From contig NZ_CP069355.1 in the NCBI RefSeq assembly GCF_016864375.1, positions 1-64,000 on the forward strand: 64,000 bases of DNA. The letters run 5' to 3'. The position numbers and the translations under genes were made by a program. Within the stretch, counting starts at the first letter, position 1; the number at the start of each line of letters is the position of its first letter. The notes under the pieces are model-generated. The model ran no database searches. It was not told the DNA's origin and saw only the letters and a list, made by a program, of their open reading frames with translations. The DNA comes from Microvirga sp. VF16. Lineage in GTDB: Bacteria; Pseudomonadota; Alphaproteobacteria; Rhizobiales; Beijerinckiaceae. Shown one piece after another: positions 41,521-51,096 of the stretch.

Positions 41521-42146
41521 CCTAGAGAACAATTCCGCTCCGGGTATTCGTCATGCGATCCGGTCTTCAAACAGTCCAACAGCCGCGAAAATGTGGTCTT
41601 TCGGGAGCCATTGTCTCCGTAAATGACATTGAAGCGCTCAAAGCTCGAAAGCTAAGCGCCCCAGGTGAAGTCTGCGAAAACAGCCAGGTTCTTGATCTTA
41701 CTGACCTTGACGAACATTGCTCCCCCAGCGACACCTTCTCTAAGCTAAGAAGGCTTTCGCAACGTCAGTGTGACTGATTCCCTACCCGATACAAGCAGAC
41801 GTTGGCAGAGAGCAGGAGATTCGGGGCACACGACAGCGCGGCGCGGGTGAGCTCGTGGGCCAGGTGGCGCACGTCCATGCCGGCATCGTGCAGCACGGGA
41901 TCGCCACCCTCAACCGGATGGGCGGGGACACCGCCCGTTCTCAAAAGAGGTAGTGGATATCGAGTTGACAAGCTTGGCCTTGTTTCCTATTTGTTCCAGC
42001 ATGACCCAGGCGGCCGCACATATCGCCGACATCGAATCGCGCCTCCCGCGCCACGGCGAAGTGCATTCCGGAGCGGGCCAACAGGAAGAACGCCGGATGA
42101 GCAGGAGCCTTCACCCGCAGACTCAATCATCCGGCCAGCCGAACCC
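41521..42146. other. Stretch upstream of jetA, no clear gene
   Basis: The jetA frame is open back to 41802, but that part is low-complexity and lacks family features. The minus strand at 41765-41971 has a protein-like run (VEGGDPVLHDAGMDVRHLAH) that I cannot assign. The wadjet operon promoter should lie here; none is obvious. Confidence 0.3.
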
Positions 42147-43667
42147 ATGTCCCTCTTCCGCTATCTCAGTGACGACGCGTTCCTGATCTTTTCGCGCAAG
42201 CACCGCTACCTCTATGAGGCGGCGCTGCTCGAGGTGCATGAGCGCTTCTTCTCGTCCGGTGCAATTTTCCCGACCCCGCAGGAGGTCACGCACGTCATCT
42301 ACGATCTCGTCGCGCGCCGGCCCGAGCTGCTTTTCGACGGCGAGGATCCCGGTGAGGGCCTTCCCGAGGTCGTCTCGAAGGGCCGCCGCAGACTGAAGTT
42401 TGCCGGGAACGGCGGCGAGACGGGCGACCGGGTCCTTAGGACGGCCAAGCTGGTCTACCAGGGGCTGGTCCGAACGGGCTGGCTTGAGGAGGAGGAGTAC
42501 GGCCTCAAGATCACGGTCGACATGCCGATGGGCGCGCTGCTCGTCGTGCAGCGGCTCTCAAGCCTGAACTCCGACGTCTCGCAGCGGTTTGGCGGCCTGG
42601 TCGTCCACATCAAGACTAGCCTCGAGCTCGTGGAGGGATTGTCTGCGGAGAGGAGTCCCGAGAAGGCATCGACGGCCGTACACGCGCTTCGCGAGGCAAG
42701 GGTGCAGGCCGACCAGTTCGTGAAGACCCTGCGCGCGATCCTCTCCGACCTGAAGCGCATTCGCAAGTCGCTGATCGAGTCGCAAAACTTGCGCCAGAAG
42801 ATGGACACCTACTTCGAGGAATTCATTGGCGAGCTGATCCTGAAGGACTTCCAGGCAATCCTCACCTTCAACCATCCGTATCGGTTCCGGGACCAGATCG
42901 TCTCGACGGCACGCCGGATCGCCTACACCGAGGACCTGCTGGCCATCATCGCGGACGGCTACATGGAAATCGGGGTCTCGCCCGACGCGCAAGCCGCCCG
43001 GGACGAGACGGTGAGCGACCTTCTATCGATCGAGGGCACGTTCGAGACCGTTGGCGACATGTTCGAGCGTATCGCGCAGTTCCGCCGTGCCCTTGAGTCG
43101 AGGCTGAGGAACACCGTCAAGTACGCCGAGCAGGGCGAGCGCGGTCTCGCCTCCCGCGCGCGCGACCTCGTCATCCGCATGGAGTCGCTGCTGCTCGCCA
43201 GTCCCGACCGCTACGCACGCGCCACTGTGCCGATCACGATCGAACCCGTCGCCACGCCTTGGTCAGAACGGCAGCTCGCGCCGCAGCGCCAAGCCCGACA
43301 GCCGATCGAGGCCAGGCCGCTCGCGAAGCGCCTCCACGATCCCATCTATGAGTTCCGCAAGCGCATGCGGGCCGACTACCTCGAGCGCGTCTCGCCATCC
43401 CCGGAGCGCGTGAAACGCTTTCTCGAGCGGGTCACACCGCCCTACCACACGACCGAGGCCCGGTTCATCGAGATCCAAACCGTCGACGACTTCTTGGCCT
43501 TTGATGCCGCACGGCGCTACGCGCTGACGAATGAGGTCCCTCCCCTCCTCTCCCGCGAATTCGAGTTCGAGTACCTGCCTGGTTCCGAGCCGCACGACAG
43601 CGAGTGGCTCCGGTGCAGCAACTTCGTGGTCCGCCGCCGCGGCGACCGCCAGCGCAAGGAGGCCTGA
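42147..43667 (+). CDS. jetA: Wadjet protein JetA (kleisin-like)
   Basis: A 506-residue JetA-type protein from the ATG at 42147 (MSLFRYLSDDAFLIFSRKHR). It has a winged-helix-like N-terminus, long helices around LRAILSDLKRIRKSLIESQN, and a C-terminal segment FEFEYLPGSEPHDSEWLRCS. JetA is the kleisin-like subunit (MukF-related) that closes the JetC ring. The open frame reaches further upstream but without family features. It lies one base before jetB, which has AAGGAGG as ribosome-binding site. Confidence 0.88.
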   Translation: MSLFRYLSDDAFLIFSRKHRYLYEAALLEVHERFFSSGAIFPTPQEVTHVIYDLVARRPELLFDGEDPGEGLPEVVSKGRRRLKFAGNGGETGDRVLRTAKLVYQGLVRTGWLEEEEYGLKITVDMPMGALLVVQRLSSLNSDVSQRFGGLVVHIKTSLELVEGLSAERSPEKASTAVHALREARVQADQFVKTLRAILSDLKRIRKSLIESQNLRQKMDTYFEEFIGELILKDFQAILTFNHPYRFRDQIVSTARRIAYTEDLLAIIADGYMEIGVSPDAQAARDETVSDLLSIEGTFETVGDMFERIAQFRRALESRLRNTVKYAEQGERGLASRARDLVIRMESLLLASPDRYARATVPITIEPVATPWSERQLAPQRQARQPIEARPLAKRLHDPIYEFRKRMRADYLERVSPSPERVKRFLERVTPPYHTTEARFIEIQTVDDFLAFDAARRYALTNEVPPLLSREFEFEYLPGSEPHDSEWLRCSNFVVRRRGDRQRKEA

Positions 43668-43668
43668 G

Positions 43669-44358
43669 ATGCTGAGCGAGTTCGAGCAGGTCGAGGCAAC
43701 CTTCGGCGCTGAAAAGGCGGCCGATCTCCGCAAGGCCTGCCGCTACCTCCTTCGAAACCAGTTCGCGTACTCTGGCGACCGCGGCGCGGCCACGGTCTAT
43801 AACACGCTCACCGACGCCCGCTTCCGCCGCGTTGCCGACGAGCTGTTCGACAGCCTTGGGTACCGAGTCCACCGCAATGCCGAGGAGCAGTGGGTCGGTA
43901 TCCTCCTCGATGACGACGATCCCTCCTCGGTGCCGAGGCTGAAGCTCGAGGAGACGATGGTTGTGCTGGTTCTTGGCAGCCACTGGCAGGAGGAAGCCGA
44001 TCTCGGGAACCTCCTGGACCGGGCGACGGCACTCACGACAGTGAACGTACTGCACGAACGCTACAGGGACATGGTGCAGACGGCAGGCAAGTCCGCGATC
44101 CCGGCGGCGCGGTTCCTAGACCTGCTCCGGGAGGTGGCCGCGAGAAACCTGATCGCAGTCGGTGAGCTCGACCGCGACGCGCAGGACCGCGAGGTCGAGA
44201 TCCGGCCGATGATCAAGCTCGTGAGCGGTTCCGACGCCTTAAAGCGCCTTGAGAGCTACGTGAAGTCCGAGGAAGTATCGATGCGCAGGACTTCGGCCGC
44301 CGTAATGGCCGCCCTCACACCCGATACCGACGCCGGCCGCGATGAGGAGACCGACTGA
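43669..44358 (+). CDS. jetB: Wadjet protein JetB (DUF4194, MukE-like)
   Basis: A 229-residue protein: LRKACRYLLRNQFAYSGDRG near the N-terminus, then EETMVVLVLGSHWQEEADLG and VEIRPMIKLVSG, a double winged-helix layout as in MukE-like subunits. JetB binds JetA in the SMC-like loader complex. Its stop overlaps the jetC start by one base (TGATG). Confidence 0.87.
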   Translation: MLSEFEQVEATFGAEKAADLRKACRYLLRNQFAYSGDRGAATVYNTLTDARFRRVADELFDSLGYRVHRNAEEQWVGILLDDDDPSSVPRLKLEETMVVLVLGSHWQEEADLGNLLDRATALTTVNVLHERYRDMVQTAGKSAIPAARFLDLLREVAARNLIAVGELDRDAQDREVEIRPMIKLVSGSDALKRLESYVKSEEVSMRRTSAAVMAALTPDTDAGRDEETD

Positions 44359-47300
44359 TGGAACTGCGACGCCTCACCATGGTGAACTGGCACCTCTTCG
44401 ACGCGGAGGACATTGAGGTCCGGGGCAATTTCGGGATCCTCGGCGAGAACCGTTCGGGCAAGTCGACCATCCTGGACATGGTGCAGGTCGTGCTCTCCGG
44501 CGCGAGCCGTAACCACCTGCGCCTGAACGCGGTCGCGGGTGAAGGCAGCAGGGGGCGTTCGTCCTCGAAGCGTTCGGTGCTCGGCTACTGCTTGGGCACG
44601 CTGGGCGACGGCGAGATCCGCCGCCCGGAGTCGCTGACCTATGTCGCGCTCGGCTTCGAGGATCCGGAAGGGCTCCGGCCACCCGTGACAATCGGACTGG
44701 CCCTAGAGGCCCGCAGTACGGATGCCGCCGAGACGGTGCTTGGGCGTTTTGTCGTGAACGGGAAGCTGCTGACAACCACCGACTTTACCGAGGAGAGGGA
44801 CGACGCCCAATACACTGTGGCATGGGATGACGTTAAGGCACGCATCATCAGCACAGTGGGAACCGCCAACTTTATCAATCACCGCGATAAGGCGACCGAC
44901 TTCGTCCGGGAGTACATGCGGCGACTCGTGCCCAGCCTTCCCAACGCAGAGCAGAGTGCGGCAGCGCTGCTGAAGGCGGTCGTGAACGCCATGTCCCTGA
45001 ACCAGGGATACTCGGCGACCGAGTTCGTCCGCCGCTTCATTCTCGAGGAGAACCCGATCAGGATTGGGGAGCTACGCAGCTCGATCGAGACCTACCGCGG
45101 GGTGAGCGCGACCATCGTGACCATGCGCAAGAAGCTTGAGGCCCTGAAGGCTCTGCGGGAGCAGGTTTCGGCCTATGCCGAAAGCCTGAACCAGAAGGCC
45201 CTCGAGGATTGGCTGTCCCGCCGCGCGCGGTGGCTCGCCGCCCTTGCGGCCAACCGTGCATTCCGGGAGGAGATCGCGGCGGCCAGACGGCACATCGATT
45301 CTGAACAGGAGGACAAGGACATTGCCTTGGAGGGAATCCGGGAGGCAAACCAGGAAATCGAGCGCCTGAACGCAGCCATTGCGGCGCATGCCGCGAAGTC
45401 CGGCCGGGACCAGTGGGCGCAGAACCTGAGGAGCATCGACGAGCAGAGCGCGATGATGCGGGATGCAATCCGCAGGCGGACGCAGGCGGCCGCGGGACTC
45501 GCTCCCCTGTCGAGCACTCTCGGTGAGGGAGGCGCGTTCAAGGCGTATAGCGACCTGGCGGCCGCAGCCGTCCCGGAGGCTAACCCGGAACGGCTGCGCG
45601 AGGCCGAGCGCGCATTCCGCGACGCTGCACCTACCGTCGTCGCAAAGGTGGAGGCACGCCGCCGCGAGGTATCGGCCGAAATCGTCCTGCTCGCCCGGGA
45701 GGTCGACGAGCTCAGGCAGGTGCTCGAGCAGGCGCAGGAGCCAGGATCGGCCGCCTACCTTACCCGCGAGACGAAGCTCCTGATGCGGAGGCTCGAGAGC
45801 GCCGGCATGGACGCGCGGCCCCTCTGCGATCTCGTCGAGATCATCGATCCGGCATGGGTGCCGGCCGCCGAGGCCTTGCTCGGCCGCGACCGCGAAGTTG
45901 TCTTCGTGGAGCGCCACCGCATCGGTGATGCGACTGCCCTGTATCGCGACGGCCGGCGTGAGTTCAGGGGCGCCTCCCTCGTGAGCCTGAACAAGCTCGA
46001 GGAATTCCGCGAACCTCCAAGGCCCGGCACGTTCCCATCGTTGTTCAGGACGGACGATCCGGACGCGATGGCCTTCCTCCAGCGCCGCTATGGAAACGTG
46101 CGCCTCGCGCGGACGCTCGATGAGTTTAACCTTCCAGGCCGGGCGCTGATGCAGGATGGCCTATACGACGATGGACTCGTCCGCAGCCACAGGTCCATCG
46201 ATGCGCGGGAGCACAAGATCGGCAAGGCCGCGCAGGCCGACCTCTTCCGAAATATGCGGGAGACCTTCGCCGAGAAGGGCGGAAAGCTGTCGAAGCTCCG
46301 GCAGGAGGAGAAGGCCCTCGACCGTGCCCTCAGCGCCATCGTGATCCTCACCGAGGATGAGAACGGGATCTGGCTCGCAGACATGCTGGCGAAGATTCAC
46401 GGCTGGTCCACGGAGCGGGCGGATGTCGAGGCGCGGATCGCAGCGATCGACGCCGCCGGGGACGGCGGTCTAAGGGAGCGGCTGACTGCGCAGAAGGCAT
46501 TCCTGAAGCGCAGGGGGGACGAACTCGTCTCCATCGAGGAGCGGACCAGGAAGCACAGCATCGCCCTCGCCGTCGGCGAACGCGCCCTCGACGGGAATGA
46601 CAGCGTCGAGGGGTCCAACATGAGCCTCAGGCTGGCGAGGACGCTCTACGGTCACGAGCGCAAGTCATTCTCGTACCGCCAGGGCAGTGCTGCCTACCGT
46701 GAGCGGATGCGGGCATTGCGGAAGCCGAATGCGCCGGCCGTCCTTCCTCCTGCCGAGACCGCCCGCCAAGCGGCGGCGATCCACCGCAAGCTGGGACAGG
46801 ACGCCATGGTCGCATCCGAACGAGCCGAGAAGCAGAACCGCCAGGCGGAGTTGGCCGCACGCGGGGCCTTGCGCGACTACTTCAACGAGTTCGGCGTAAG
46901 CGGCCAGGTCGGCGCCGACAGCCCACTGCTCAACGAGGTGAAGCCTTGGATGGACCTCCTCATCGAGGACATCGAGGGCAACGAGCTCCGCCGCTACGAG
47001 GACAAGGCACGCGAGGCGGCCGAACGCGCGTCCACCCTGTTCCGGGGCGAGTTCGTGAATGCCCTGACTATGCGCGTGTCGAAGATGGAACGAGACCTCA
47101 ACGCGCTGAACCGGAGCCTGAGGGACCATCCCTTCCATAACGAGCGGTACTCGTTCCACCGGACGGCTGAGGCAGAGTTCCAGCCAATCCTGAAGGTCAT
47201 CGAGATCAGTCGGATCTCGGACGAGGCCCTGGACATGCTGTTCAAGGCCGACGTGCCCGACGACTTTCCGCACAAGGACACGATCAAGGCCGTCGGGCAG

Positions 47301-47819
47301 TTGCTAGAGGACCCGGAAAAGGACTTCTCGGCGTTCGAGGACTACCGGAATTTCCACACCTTCGAGATTCATATGGAGGATATCCACACGAAGGCCAGGA
47401 CACGGTGGGAAACGCGCCGGAACACGGGCTCCGGGGCCGAGCAGCAGGTTCCACTGTACGTCGCCATCGGGGCGTCCCTCGCGGCTGTCTACGGGAGTGC
47501 ATCGAACGGCCGAGGGCGCCCGAAGGGCATGTCGCCGGCATTGTTCGATGAGGCCTTCTCGAAGATGGACGGCAAGAACCAGCGGGCCATGATGGCCTTC
47601 TACGAGGACCTGGGACTTCAGGTGGTCATCGCCGCGCCGCTTGAGAAGAAGGCGGCCATCATGGGCTACATGGAGACGCTCGTGGAGGTGGATCGGATCG
47701 GGGAGCAATCGACCACGGACGTCGTTCACGTCGGCCGGCGTGCCCGCGAGGAGATTCTCGCCATGAATCCTGAGCACCTGACGGACGAGCAGATCTCCAG
47801 CCTAATGGCGGCAGAGTAG
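44358..47819 (+). CDS. jetC: Wadjet protein JetC (MukB-like SMC ATPase)
   Basis: A 1153-residue SMC-family ATPase. Walker A is GENRSGKST (about residue 30); the arms are long coiled coils (about 230-470 and 640-1000) with a hinge-like middle holding EALLGRDREVVFVERHRIGD. The C-terminal head has the signature region LYVAIGASLAAVYGSAS and Walker B SPALFDEAFSKMD (about residue 1075). JetC extrudes DNA loops and feeds small circular plasmids to the JetD nuclease. Confidence 0.92.
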   Translation: MELRRLTMVNWHLFDAEDIEVRGNFGILGENRSGKSTILDMVQVVLSGASRNHLRLNAVAGEGSRGRSSSKRSVLGYCLGTLGDGEIRRPESLTYVALGFEDPEGLRPPVTIGLALEARSTDAAETVLGRFVVNGKLLTTTDFTEERDDAQYTVAWDDVKARIISTVGTANFINHRDKATDFVREYMRRLVPSLPNAEQSAAALLKAVVNAMSLNQGYSATEFVRRFILEENPIRIGELRSSIETYRGVSATIVTMRKKLEALKALREQVSAYAESLNQKALEDWLSRRARWLAALAANRAFREEIAAARRHIDSEQEDKDIALEGIREANQEIERLNAAIAAHAAKSGRDQWAQNLRSIDEQSAMMRDAIRRRTQAAAGLAPLSSTLGEGGAFKAYSDLAAAAVPEANPERLREAERAFRDAAPTVVAKVEARRREVSAEIVLLAREVDELRQVLEQAQEPGSAAYLTRETKLLMRRLESAGMDARPLCDLVEIIDPAWVPAAEALLGRDREVVFVERHRIGDATALYRDGRREFRGASLVSLNKLEEFREPPRPGTFPSLFRTDDPDAMAFLQRRYGNVRLARTLDEFNLPGRALMQDGLYDDGLVRSHRSIDAREHKIGKAAQADLFRNMRETFAEKGGKLSKLRQEEKALDRALSAIVILTEDENGIWLADMLAKIHGWSTERADVEARIAAIDAAGDGGLRERLTAQKAFLKRRGDELVSIEERTRKHSIALAVGERALDGNDSVEGSNMSLRLARTLYGHERKSFSYRQGSAAYRERMRALRKPNAPAVLPPAETARQAAAIHRKLGQDAMVASERAEKQNRQAELAARGALRDYFNEFGVSGQVGADSPLLNEVKPWMDLLIEDIEGNELRRYEDKAREAAERASTLFRGEFVNALTMRVSKMERDLNALNRSLRDHPFHNERYSFHRTAEAEFQPILKVIEISRISDEALDMLFKADVPDDFPHKDTIKAVGQLLEDPEKDFSAFEDYRNFHTFEIHMEDIHTKARTRWETRRNTGSGAEQQVPLYVAIGASLAAVYGSASNGRGRPKGMSPALFDEAFSKMDGKNQRAMMAFYEDLGLQVVIAAPLEKKAAIMGYMETLVEVDRIGEQSTTDVVHVGRRAREEILAMNPEHLTDEQISSLMAAE

Positions 47820-47822
47820 ACC

Positions 47823-49040
47823 GTGGCCCGCAAATTCACCGACGCGGCGGCGCTGCTCCACGATCTGCTCGACCGACGGGAGGGCGGAACCGAGGCCCCA
47901 TTCGCCTATCCGGACCATGCAGCATTCCCGACCGTGATCGCAGCCGACGCATTTATGAAGGCCATTGCCGCTGCCAAGCGCGCGGGCTGTGTGGCCCTCG
48001 TCCACGGGACCGGGCGGAAGCGTGACGAACTCAAACTGGTAAGACTGACCGACGCAGATGCCCTATATGCACACCTCGGACGCGAACCGTCCCACGAGAT
48101 GGCAGACCGCGCACGGTCGGAAATGCTCAAAGATCTCGATGTTCATCCGGCGGTGCGCGACGCGGCTCTTGCGGCACCGGATGCGTGGTCCCGGAAGCGG
48201 ACTTGGTGCAATCTCGGGCCTGATGACGTTCAGGCGGTGCGGACGGCCATTATGCTCGCGCAGGCGATCGTGGACGGACGCCATCTTGGGCTCGACTACC
48301 GGACCTTCTCGCGCAAGGCGACCGGGAACAGCAAGGCACTCGAGAGGTTGGAAGCCGCGGTCCTTCGGCTCGTGGGGGCAGCCATCGACCTTCCCCCGGC
48401 GGCGGGCCCAAGAGCCGCGCTGGCCACCCTGGGGCTCGAACGGTTCAGCCCGCCGCTACTCCTAACCGGTGCGCTCACTCTGGATGGCACCGCACTCCCG
48501 CTGTCGTTGCCATATCTCGGTCTGCCACCGGGAGAAATTGGGCGGATCGGGTTCAATCGAACACCAGCCTATGTTCTCACAATCGAGAACTTCGCAAGCT
48601 TCAACCGACACGTCCTTGAGGCCGACCATGATCGGACGGGGCTGACCATCTATGTCGGGGGCTACCCCTCCCTGGCGACCCAGCGCGCACTCAGTGCCGT
48701 CGCAGCGGCACTTCCCGGGCAGGTCCCGTTCCTCCACTGGTCCGATATCGATCCCGACGGCACCTGGATCTTCAGGACCGTCGAGCGCGCCATCGAGCGG
48801 CCACTTCGGCCCCACCTCATGGGCCGGGAACTGGCTGAAGCCTATGGCGAGAGGCCGTCCCGCGCCTCGCAATTGCGCGCCGGTGAGGCAGCGGGATCGA
48901 TGATCTCCGATCTGGTTGACTATCTGGCTGGGCCGAACGCCAAGGTGATGGAACAGGAGGAGGTCAATCCAATGCTTCCCGATCTGAGCCCACGGGCCGC
49001 AGCTCAAACCGCCGCAGGTCGGCGCAAGGTCGTGGACTAG
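47823..49040 (+). CDS. jetD: Wadjet nuclease JetD (Toprim, topoisomerase VI-like)
   Basis: A 405-residue protein starting at the GTG at 47823, 3 bp after jetC. The C-terminal Toprim domain shows the catalytic Glu in VLTIENFASFNRHV (about residue 260) and the acidic motif HWSDIDPDGTWIF (about residue 310). JetD cuts the plasmid once the JetABC complex has encircled it. All key acidic residues appear present, so the system looks functional. Confidence 0.9.
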   Translation: MARKFTDAAALLHDLLDRREGGTEAPFAYPDHAAFPTVIAADAFMKAIAAAKRAGCVALVHGTGRKRDELKLVRLTDADALYAHLGREPSHEMADRARSEMLKDLDVHPAVRDAALAAPDAWSRKRTWCNLGPDDVQAVRTAIMLAQAIVDGRHLGLDYRTFSRKATGNSKALERLEAAVLRLVGAAIDLPPAAGPRAALATLGLERFSPPLLLTGALTLDGTALPLSLPYLGLPPGEIGRIGFNRTPAYVLTIENFASFNRHVLEADHDRTGLTIYVGGYPSLATQRALSAVAAALPGQVPFLHWSDIDPDGTWIFRTVERAIERPLRPHLMGRELAEAYGERPSRASQLRAGEAAGSMISDLVDYLAGPNAKVMEQEEVNPMLPDLSPRAAAQTAAGRRKVVD

Positions 49041-49462
49041 CTGAAACACATCGAGAACCAGTCGAAGAGTGGGAGGCCGCCGGACGATCCGATGGCCAGC
49101 TATGACTTCACCTGGCTCTGGCGTGATCTGGGCCTGGAAAAGCTCAGGCGATAGAACCGGCTCGTAAGTGCGTCAGCGTTGGCTCGGATGGTGGCTGCTA
49201 ACGTTGAGAGCGTTGCGCAGGCCTAGGCTTTGCGGGTGAACAAATTACTGAACGGACGAGGCTTGTCATGTGAGGTAACGATCCAAGCCTCCCCTCGCCT
49301 ATTAGCTGCCTAACTGCGTCAAGATAGGTCCGAGCCGATGGGCGAGGAAGACTGTCCAAGGTTACCGGTGCTCCAACGCTGCTCACGAGGATCCGGCGCA
49401 CCCTAAGCTTGGCCTCTTCAGAGGCTCTTGCTTTACCAGATGCGCTAGGCTATCACCTCGCC
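49041..49462. other. Stretch between jetD and groES
   Basis: After the jetD stop the same frame stays open for about 37 more codons (DPMASYDFTWLWRDLGLEKL), a possible fragment of another protein. The rest, to 49462, shows no gene. It is probably a recombination junction. Confidence 0.3.
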
Positions 49463-49489
49463 TTAGCACTCTCATGCGTCGAGTGCTAA
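49463..49489 (+). promoter_or_regulatory. CIRCE element (HrcA operator)
   Basis: TTAGCACTC (49463-49471), a 9-nt spacer, GAGTGCTAA (49481-49489): a perfect CIRCE inverted repeat, the HrcA binding site, located 60 bp before groES. Heat-shock control through HrcA follows. Confidence 0.95.
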
Positions 49490-49548
49490 CGCTGCTGCCC
49501 GGCGCAGGCGAGTGCTCCCAATTCACCGATAGAATGAGGAGGCCCCCC

Positions 49549-49863
49549 ATGACGTTTCGTCCGCTGCACGACCGTGTTGTCGTCCGCCGCATCGAGGCCG
49601 AAGAGAAGACGGCCAGCGGCATCATCATCCCGGACACCGCCAAGGAAAAGCCGCAAGAGGGCGAAGTCGTCGCCGTCGGCCCCGGCGCCCGTGACGAGAG
49701 CGGCAAGGTCGTCGCCCTCGACGTGAAGGCCGGCGACCGCGTCCTGTTCGGCAAGTGGTCCGGCACCGAGGTGCGTATCGATGGCCAGGATCTCCTGATC
49801 ATGAAGGAATCCGACATCATGGGCGTCGTCGAGCGGTCTGCTGACGCGCAGAAGGCCGCCTAA
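49549..49863 (+). CDS. groES: GroES co-chaperonin, without adjacent groEL
   Basis: A 104-residue Hsp10: FRPLHDRVVVRRIEAEEKTA, a mobile loop (ASGIIIPDTAKEKPQEG), then VVAVGPGARDESGKVVALDV and a C-terminal LLIMKESDIMGVVE. It caps GroEL rings. AGGAGG lies upstream. The usual groEL does not follow; about 160 bp later a different gene occurs. This is therefore an orphan or extra copy with its own CIRCE, probably cut off by rearrangement. Confidence 0.92.
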   Translation: MTFRPLHDRVVVRRIEAEEKTASGIIIPDTAKEKPQEGEVVAVGPGARDESGKVVALDVKAGDRVLFGKWSGTEVRIDGQDLLIMKESDIMGVVERSADAQKAA

Positions 49864-50074
49864 AACAGCCTATCCTCACCCGATCAAAGCAACAGGGAGG
49901 CGTTCGACCAGCAGAGCGTCTGGGATTCCGGTCATCGCGGCTCCAGCCCGTGGGGGCGCGTGACATTCAGCCTGTCGTGCCGGTCGTCGCAGGTCAATCC
50001 TGTCCCTGCCCATGAGGGGCGCTGACCCGGCAGCGGGACAAAGAAGAGGCCCCGTCCCGCTGGTTGTGATGGGC

Positions 50075-50452
50075 TCAACGGCATACCGTCACCCGGCGCC
50101 ACACCCGCCCGCCGCCCGGGACGAACACTTGGCGCTTGACCAGATAGCAATCCGGGGCGACAGCATAGGAGGTGATGCCGAGGGCGAGCGGCAGTCCGCC
50201 GGAGATGAAGCCCAGGCGCCAGTGGTGGCCCCGATGGCCATGGCCGTGGCCGACCCAAGGCCGGTGCGGGCCACCGGGAGCGGCCACGGCATCGCCGGCT
50301 GCGACGCAGGAGGAGATCGTGAGAGTGACAGCGCCCAGAGCAAGAGCGGCGACCGCGGCTTTGAACGAAATGCAGGTTATGCTTGTATCCTTCCTATTGT
50401 CCGGGGCGCCCTCCGATGCCCATTGGTCGCAGCGGGCGGGCAAAAGGTTCAC
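50075..50452 (-). CDS. Small secreted hypothetical protein
   Basis: Up to 125 residues. A signal sequence (FKAAVAALALGAVTLTISSC, lipobox-like SSCV) precedes a His/Gly-rich stretch (HGHGHRGHHWRLG) and a C-terminal CYLVKRQVFVPGGGRVWRR. The ATG at 50452 would put 28 residues before the signal, so the true start may be an unusual codon near 50370. Not recognised by name. Confidence 0.5.
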   Translation of the reverse strand: MNLLPARCDQWASEGAPDNRKDTSITCISFKAAVAALALGAVTLTISSCVAAGDAVAAPGGPHRPWVGHGHGHRGHHWRLGFISGGLPLALGITSYAVAPDCYLVKRQVFVPGGGRVWRRVTVCR

Positions 50453-50514
50453 GATCTATTCGCCCCTGTCGCTCTGCGCGGCGCAGAGATTCCTGTTGGC
50501 TTATGTGCCCATAG

Positions 50515-51026
50515 CATGGCGCGCACCGCCGCTGATCTCGCTGCTTGCGGCTCTGGCGGCATGGAACGCGGCCGCGACGCTCTTCCGCCTGTTTCCTCCA
50601 CAGCCGCTTGTCGGCATCGCCGTGTTTGCCATTGTCAGAGTCGTCGCGCGAAGCCTCTGGCCAGCGTCCAAGCCGGTCCGCGCGGACCGGCTCGGTTTGC
50701 TCTGCGCGGCATCCTCGCCGGGCTCCTCGTAGCCGTCGTCACGGCCGCAGCGAGCCCACTTGGAGCGACGGGCTCGGGTCTGCTGCCGGCCTTCCCGATC
50801 GGATACACGGTCCTTGCCATCACAATCCACGAGCAACTCGGAGTGGTGACAGCGGCCGCGACGCTGTATTCCGCCATCCTTGGCACCGTGAGCCTAGCAG
50901 GGTTTGCGCCACGCTGCGCTCGGCATGCCCGCCATGCCACCGGCCTGGGCCTTCCTCCTCGCTCTGGCAGTCTCGCTGGCCATCACCATCGGCCTCATTC
51001 TGCGATCGCGTTTCGGACGACCCTAA
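50515..51026 (+). pseudogene. Membrane protein gene with frameshifts
   Basis: Three frames in turn encode hydrophobic segments that read as one protein: PLISLLAALAAWNAAATLFR and VGIAVFAIVRVVARSLW; then ILAGLLVAVVTAAASPLGAT and IGYTVLAITIHEQLGVV; then MPPAWAFLLALAVSLAITIG ending at 51026. Indels near 50700 and 50920 break it. The family is not recognised. Confidence 0.5.
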
Positions 51027-51057
51027 GCCAGATCGCCTTGACAAGAACGTCAGGGTA

Positions 51058-51082
51058 ATTATGGTATGTTCGTTCAATAATC
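51058..51082. promoter_or_regulatory. Operator upstream of the TetR gene
   Basis: ATTATGGTATGTTCGTTCAA (from 51058) extends to CGTTCAATAAT (51071-51081) and recurs as TTATGGAATTGCCGTTCAAT upstream of the dehydrogenase gene. The ends, ATTAT and ATAAT, form a dyad. Binding by the TetR regulator encoded next to it is inferred. Confidence 0.55.
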
Positions 51083-51096
51083 ACCGTGTGATGATC

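Noticed and set aside
47823..49040. jetD read as a stand-alone topoisomerase VI A subunit
   Set aside because: It lies 3 bp after jetC in a standard jetABCD order and has the JetD length.
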